64,000 nt of DNA from assembly GCF_017939745.1 (NCBI RefSeq), contig NZ_JAGKQQ010000001.1:2976001-3040000 (forward strand), written 5' to 3'. This document shows positions 59,874 to 64,000 of the stretch, piece by piece. Positions within the stretch are counted from its first letter, which is position 1, and every line of letters starts with the position of its first letter. This DNA comes from Gemmata palustris (GTDB lineage Bacteria > Planctomycetota > Planctomycetia > Gemmatales > Gemmataceae). The notes below the pieces were generated by a model that saw nothing but the letters and a program-made list of their open reading frames with translations, was not told the origin of the DNA and made no database searches. Made by a program: the position numbers and the translations under genes.

Positions 59874-60506
59874 ATGCACGCACCGGGTGGAAATCTGACT
59901 TTTGGCAACGAGTTCTTTTCTGCCGGGCAAATCGAGCGCCTCACGGAACTGATGGCGCGCCGGCGAAGCGCGCGGGATCACGGTGCGGCATTCTCGGCAG
60001 AGGAGCAGACCGAACTCAATGCGCTGATCGAAGCCGAGTTGGTTGCTGCAACCGCTCGTTCCGCCAAGTTGCTTCGCGACCGAGACGCTGTGTACGGGAT
60101 TATTCACTCGGAGGGTGCGCCGCACGCGGTCCACCGAGTGAATAACAACCTTCAACCTTCGTGGGCAGAGACCGAGCGGCTGCTTCTCGAACTTCAGCAC
60201 CGACCGGCTACACAGGTGTCGTTGGAAGCCGATTCCAATGCGTTCTTCGTCATCGAGTACGTTCAGGGACTCGGTTACTACATGAGCGGCTGCGCGCCGA
60301 GCGACCGGGATTACTTCAACTTGATCGAGTCGCGATTGGGAGACGAAGCGGTCGAAGGGCGCTTGGTACACGAGCAGTATTTCTTTGCTCGGTACGCTCT
60401 CGTGAGCCAAGACGTCGTTTTGCGGGCAGCAAAGAGGTTCTTTGAACACGGTGATCGCGATCCCGGTTGCGAATGGGTTCCAGAGCGGGATGTCACCTAC
60501 GACTGA
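59874..60506 (+). CDS. Hypothetical protein, Imm1-like C-terminal pattern
   Basis: 210 aa from the ATG at 59874 with AAGGGG upstream (an in-frame GTG at 59850 is possible). The N-terminal part is helical (FFSAGQIERLTELMARRRSA, EEQTELNALIEAELVAATAR). The C-terminal part has WAETERLLLELQHRP, FFVIEYVQGLGYYMSGC and AAKRFFEHGDRDPGCEW. The last block resembles the Imm1 ending (f-x-x-x-G-x-x-P-x-x-x-W). This is a weak likeness; no toxin partner is next to it. Codon usage is less GC-biased than in the flanking ligases, which suggests an insertion between them. Confidence 0.55.
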   Translation: MHAPGGNLTFGNEFFSAGQIERLTELMARRRSARDHGAAFSAEEQTELNALIEAELVAATARSAKLLRDRDAVYGIIHSEGAPHAVHRVNNNLQPSWAETERLLLELQHRPATQVSLEADSNAFFVIEYVQGLGYYMSGCAPSDRDYFNLIESRLGDEAVEGRLVHEQYFFARYALVSQDVVLRAAKRFFEHGDRDPGCEWVPERDVTYD

Positions 60507-60675
60507 AGACCGACACGTCCGTAACCGGTTGTGCGGCTCGTGCGGTTTTTCGCCTGGTGCGCACCAGCCCGCGCAGCGAGATTCGCGGGAACATCTCCGC
60601 TGACCGCTTTAGCCCGGACGATAACGACGGCATTCCCGGTGCGCTGAGCCGGGCGCACGGGTCCGAGTTTCACCA

Positions 60676-61743
60676 ATGACCGCGCCTTCCATACTCCTGC
60701 TCTACAACGAGCCGGTGCTCCCGGCCGATCACCCGGACGCCAACTCCGAACACGACATCCTCGACACCGTCAACGACACGTTCAAGGTGCTCAAGGCCGC
60801 CGGGTTCGAGACCACCAAACTCGGAATCAACTACGACCCGCAACCGCTCCTCGACGTTCTCAAGGAGAAGCGCCCCGACGCGGTGTTCAACCTGTTCGAG
60901 GGGATCGCCACCCAGACCGCAACGGAAGTATCCGCCGCGGCGCTGCTCGAGTGGCTGAACGTGCCGTTCACCGGGTGCCCGTCGCCCGCACTGGCACTCG
61001 GGCGCGACAAAATTCGGACCAAGCACATCCTCGCCGCGACCGGCATCCCGACCCCGGACTACGCGATCATTGACGCGCTGCCGGTCCCGCTCTGGTGCCA
61101 CCCGTGGCCGGCGATCGTGAAGCCCGCGTACCAGGACGCGAGTATCGGCATTAATCAGGAGAGCGTGGTCACGTCCCAGAAGCAGCTCGAGGACCGCGTG
61201 GCGCACGTGCTGGCGACGTATGGCCCGCCGGTGCTCGTGGAGCGCTACGTGTCCGGGCGCGAGTTCCACGTGAACATGATCGAGGAACCGGGGGCCGCGC
61301 CGAACGCCCCGCCGCTCGTACTGCCGCTGGCGGAAATCGCGTTTCGGAACGATCAACCGGGGAAATGGGCCGTTTACACGTTTATCGCCAAGTGGGACGA
61401 GCACAGCGACGAGTACAAGTCCGCGCCGCTGCGGGCGCCGGTCGAGATCCCGGCCGCCGACTTCGCGCGGCTCGCGGTCATCGCCCAGCGCTCGTTCCGC
61501 GCGCTCCAGTGCCGCGACTACGCACGCATCGATGTGCGCATGGACGCGGACGGCAAGTTCTACGTTCTGGAAGTGAACCCGAACCCGTATCTGAACAGCC
61601 TCGCACTCGTAAACGGGCTGCTCGCCATCGGCCGGACTCAGGAAGAACTCCTGGTGAACCTCTCGCTGGCCGCGATCGCGCGCGGTGGGAAAGAGGTTTC
61701 GCGCGAGGCGATCCGCGTCCCGGTCGGCGTTATCACGGCGTGA
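60676..61743 (+). CDS. ATP-grasp ligase, D-Ala-D-Ala ligase family (second copy)
   Basis: 355 aa from the ATG at 60676. Blocks: DAVFNLFEGIATQTATEVSA, NVPFTGCPSPALALGRDKIR, PAIVKPAYQDASIGINQESV, VLVERYVSGREFHVNMIEE and the metal site YARIDVRMDADGKFYVLEVN with PNPYLN. It is related in architecture to 58079-59101 but well diverged, so the two are probably not redundant. The phosphate-loop region reads QDASIG instead of EGSSKG. Together with KamA these may build an unusual amino-acid conjugate (inference). Confidence 0.83.
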   Translation: MTAPSILLLYNEPVLPADHPDANSEHDILDTVNDTFKVLKAAGFETTKLGINYDPQPLLDVLKEKRPDAVFNLFEGIATQTATEVSAAALLEWLNVPFTGCPSPALALGRDKIRTKHILAATGIPTPDYAIIDALPVPLWCHPWPAIVKPAYQDASIGINQESVVTSQKQLEDRVAHVLATYGPPVLVERYVSGREFHVNMIEEPGAAPNAPPLVLPLAEIAFRNDQPGKWAVYTFIAKWDEHSDEYKSAPLRAPVEIPAADFARLAVIAQRSFRALQCRDYARIDVRMDADGKFYVLEVNPNPYLNSLALVNGLLAIGRTQEELLVNLSLAAIARGGKEVSREAIRVPVGVITA

Positions 61744-62167
61744 ACCGGGCGCTCGGCGTGGCCCCCGTGTGAATCACATCTCGTATCCCTTCACGGGAAC
61801 CTATCGATTTCGCTCGCGCCGGATTCGGCCTTCCCCACCGCTCCCAAGTTTGCCAAACAGTCACCGCTCGTCCGGGGTGCGGGGCTTTACGAGCCGCGAT
61901 CGGGGGAGACATGGTTTTACGAGCCGCGACCGCGAGGGAGCGGGAGGCATCAGTGGTTGCCGGTGATCGCGCCCGACATCGGCACGCCTCTGCACCGCTC
62001 CCTCGCGGTCGCGGCTCGTAAAACCATGTCTCTCCCGATCGCGGCTCGTAGAACCGCTGCAACTCGAAATGTCCCGGACTGGTAAAGTCCGCATCGTCGG
62101 GCCCCCTCGCGGTCGCGGTTCGTAAAACTGCGGCCGTGAGCCTAACGCCTCTTCACCCGATCTCGCA
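61744..62167. other. Gene-free region with composite palindrome
   Basis: No supported gene. It contains the 56-bp inverted repeat at 61888-62050 and one more diverged copy of the dispersed repeat at about 62103-62123 (CCCTCGCGGTCGCGGTTCG). Confidence 0.6.
61888..62050. repeat. 56-bp inverted repeat made of tandem dispersed-repeat units
   Basis: Left arm 61888-61943 and right arm 61995-62050 are reverse complements with one mismatch. Each arm contains two units (a short TACGAGCCGCGATCGGGGGA and a full TACGAGCCGCGACCGCGAGG) linked by GACATGGTTT. The spacer is 51 bp. Confidence 0.85.
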
Positions 62168-63259
62168 TTACGTTCCCGGCAAACGCTGGTTGCGCACGGA
62201 CATATCGCCGTCGGCGATCGGCTTCTGAACGCCGAACACCATCGCGAACAGCCAGCGGGCACGGATCGCCCAAATCGCCTGCTTCCGCATGTAGTTGAGC
62301 GAGTTGTAATCGTGAACGGATGCGGCGGGTAAGAAATCCATACTCGGCGGCATGTTCGTGACTTCAAACGCCATCTGATCTTGCTGTTTGTGCGAGAGCA
62401 GTTCGGTGATCTCCACCGTTGCCAGATCCACATACGGGTGCGTCGTTTCGTCCCACGGTTCGAGCGGGTTGCGGATCACGTCCGGGTCGTCCGGCTTCAC
62501 TTCGTGAAATTGCACCTGCAGGATGTAGTGGACCGGCCCGGTCTTCACGTGCTCCGCCCACTCGTTTTTCAGGTAGTTCACGTCCCGCGTTTCGCCGGGC
62601 ACCGCGCGCTGATCGGCGGCGATAGGAGCGAGGGCCGGGTCGTCGCGCACCTGGGCCACCCACGCCGGGTTCGGCGGCGGCTGTTCGGGGGCGCGGTCGC
62701 CGGGGATCAGCCGGAACCGGACGTACCGCGGTTTCCCGTCCTTCGCTTTCCACGCGAACGGGGTGTGGCTGTGGTAGTACATGGTGGTGAACGACACCGG
62801 CACCTTGATCTGGGCGTCGGCCGCCGACTTGCGCCCGTCGGCGTATTTGGTGTGGTACTTGACGTACTCGATGCCGGCGTGCTCGTTGCGGTCGAAGGCG
62901 AATTCGAGGAAACTCGCGGCGTTCCAGAAGAAGCAGTGCCGGCCCGTGTTCATCTGGATGTCGAGCGGGCTCTTGAACCGCGTGTCGGCGAATTTGAGGG
63001 TCGCGCTGCGCACGGGGCTCATCGCGTCGTCCATGTACCCCGAGCTCGCGTGGCGCAAGCGGACCGGGAACTCGCGGCCCGGCTCGAAGAACTCGGCTTC
63101 CGGGAACTGCGGGTTGGTGACGATCCGCAGCTTGCCGCGCCCGGCGATCCCGTTGTTGTGCGACATCCGCCGGCGCTGCGAGCCCGACCCGACGGCAATG
63201 AGGAGGATGAAGAACTTCCCCCAGAACCAGAGCTTGAACTTGTCCCAAGTCGCTCTCAT
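62168..63259 (-). CDS. Membrane-anchored catalase-like protein
   Basis: 363 aa. An N-terminal hydrophobic segment (FKLWFWGKFFILLIAVGSGS) suggests a membrane anchor. The fold pattern is catalase-like: REFPVRLRHASSGYMDDAMS resembles the distal-His region of catalases, SPLDIQMNTGRHCFFWNAAS the beta-barrel part, and SVHDYNSLNYMRKQAIW the proximal Tyr helix. It is shorter than true catalases and closer in style to heme proteins related to allene oxide synthase. The substrate could be peroxide or a lipid hydroperoxide. ATG at 63259; it follows the TPR gene on the same strand by 36 bp. Confidence 0.62.
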   Translation of the reverse strand: MRATWDKFKLWFWGKFFILLIAVGSGSQRRRMSHNNGIAGRGKLRIVTNPQFPEAEFFEPGREFPVRLRHASSGYMDDAMSPVRSATLKFADTRFKSPLDIQMNTGRHCFFWNAASFLEFAFDRNEHAGIEYVKYHTKYADGRKSAADAQIKVPVSFTTMYYHSHTPFAWKAKDGKPRYVRFRLIPGDRAPEQPPPNPAWVAQVRDDPALAPIAADQRAVPGETRDVNYLKNEWAEHVKTGPVHYILQVQFHEVKPDDPDVIRNPLEPWDETTHPYVDLATVEITELLSHKQQDQMAFEVTNMPPSMDFLPAASVHDYNSLNYMRKQAIWAIRARWLFAMVFGVQKPIADGDMSVRNQRLPGT

Positions 63260-63295
63260 CGACGGGCCTCTCGATTTGCTGCCGGACCGACGCGG

Positions 63296-64000
63296 TTATT
63301 TCTGGTGTGCGAGTAACACGCGAGCCCCCACGAGGTCGGGCGCGTCGAGTCCCTCGGTGAACGAGTCGATGATCGGTTGTACCAGCGCGCGGGCCTCGTC
63401 CACACGCCCCGCGGTCGCCCACACGCGCCCCAGCGCAACGGCCGCACGCAACTCGAAGAACTTGGCTTGTTGGTCGCGTGCGATTCGCAGCGCAGTTTCG
63501 AGGCACTCGGTGGCAGGGGCCGTGTCCGCGGCCGATTCGTCGAGGAGGAACGCGGCCTTCCGACGATACAACTCCGATTCGACGTACCGCTCCCGGTCCC
63601 GCACGGTCAGCGCGAACGCCCGGTTGAGCGCGTCCCACGCCTCGTCCCGCTGGCCCGCAGCCCAGTGTGCATCGGCCAGGCACCCCAGAAAGTGCTGGTG
63701 AACCATCTCGCACCCGGTTGCTTCGACCGCGCGGAGCCCCGCTTGGAGGAGCGGAATCGCTTCGGCGGGCCGGCCGAGTTGTGCGAGGGCCGCCCCCTTC
63801 AGTGACGTCGGTAGCGCGATCCAAAAAGCGAACGACTGCTCACGGGCAATGGCGAGGGATTTCTCAGCTTCGGCCAGCGCCGCAACGGGGTCGCCCCCGA
63901 GCTGGAACATCAGCCCGGTTTGCCAGATCGTCACAGTTTGGGTGAACGGGTGGCGCAACTGCGCCGCGAGAGCCAGCGCTTCGTTCGCTTTTTGGCGCGC
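63296..64000 (-). CDS. TPR-repeat C-terminal part of a larger protein (5' end outside window)
   Basis: The frame is open to the window edge (NEALALAAQLRHPFTQTVTI) and stops at 63296. About 234 residues of tetratricopeptide helices are visible: AALAEAEKSLAIAREQSFAF, CLADAHWAAGQRDEAWDALN, LETALRIARDQQAKFFELRA and VDEARALVQPIIDSFTEGLD. The end (F-T-E-G-x-D-x-x-D-L) matches the C-termini of large predicted ATPases fused to adenylyl-cyclase or Ser/Thr kinase domains. The N-terminal domains cannot be seen here. Confidence 0.75.
   Translation of the reverse strand, partial: ARQKANEALALAAQLRHPFTQTVTIWQTGLMFQLGGDPVAALAEAEKSLAIAREQSFAFWIALPTSLKGAALAQLGRPAEAIPLLQAGLRAVEATGCEMVHQHFLGCLADAHWAAGQRDEAWDALNRAFALTVRDRERYVESELYRRKAAFLLDESAADTAPATECLETALRIARDQQAKFFELRAAVALGRVWATAGRVDEARALVQPIIDSFTEGLDAPDLVGARVLLAHQK

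Overview
The window is GC-rich and reads as the chromosome of a planctomycete, most likely family Gemmataceae (Gemmata-like). The markers are two DUF1559 prepilin-like proteins, a cytochrome-C/DUF1549/DUF1553 protein paired with a DUF1501 protein, an N-terminal LEDRLTP motif on a secreted protein, a Gemmata-type expanded paralogue family (36046-36729), and many copies of a dispersed palindromic repeat built on CGAGCCGCGACCGCAAGGGA.

Layout. 1-6.1 kb: sugar-phosphate enzymes (short 6-phosphogluconate dehydrogenase, phosphoglucomutase) convergent with a secreted prolyl-oligopeptidase-like S9 peptidase. 6.6-12.1 kb: an rRNA locus on the minus strand whose transcription order is 23S-5S-16S rather than 16S-23S-5S. 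It has two tandem promoters and a boxA-like element before 23S, a second identical boxA before 16S, processing stems around both large rRNAs, and a rho-independent terminator after 16S. 12.8-28.2 kb: a SET-domain protein, an NtrC-type regulator, an orphan receiver, a di-heme peroxidase, a bicupin oxalate decarboxylase-like protein, two large hybrid histidine kinases, two dead transposase loci and a PfkB sugar kinase. 29-35.2 kb: DUF1559 plus lipoprotein, then the DUF1549/1553-DUF1501 pair. 35.6-49.3 kb, mostly minus strand: small lineage-specific proteins, an FHA-GGDEF diguanylate cyclase, a secreted metallopeptidase, a histone-deacetylase-like enzyme, arylamine N-acetyltransferase (+), a DUF885 protein, a Tricorn-type S41 protease, a DUF4303 protein and a YjbQ protein. 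49.7-55.1 kb, plus strand: DUF1559, Kelch, DUF4198, a small membrane protein, a TPR protein, ribosomal proteins bS18 and uS4, and a YHS/TRASH-like secreted protein. 56.2-61.7 kb: a KamA-type radical SAM aminomutase, a two-helix membrane protein and two ATP-grasp ligases, interrupted by a decayed ParE/antitoxin module and an immunity-like protein. 62.2-64 kb: a membrane-anchored catalase-like protein and the C-terminal part of a TPR-containing protein that runs off the window.

The strongest unusual signals are the permuted rRNA operon with its duplicated boxA, the KamA plus two ATP-grasp neighbourhood, an 83-bp duplicated piece of the DUF885 gene about 1 kb from its source, the decayed toxin beside an intact antitoxin, and long near-perfect intergenic palindromes. 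No CRISPR array, tRNA gene or intact insertion sequence was seen. All family assignments come from reading motifs; no database search was run.
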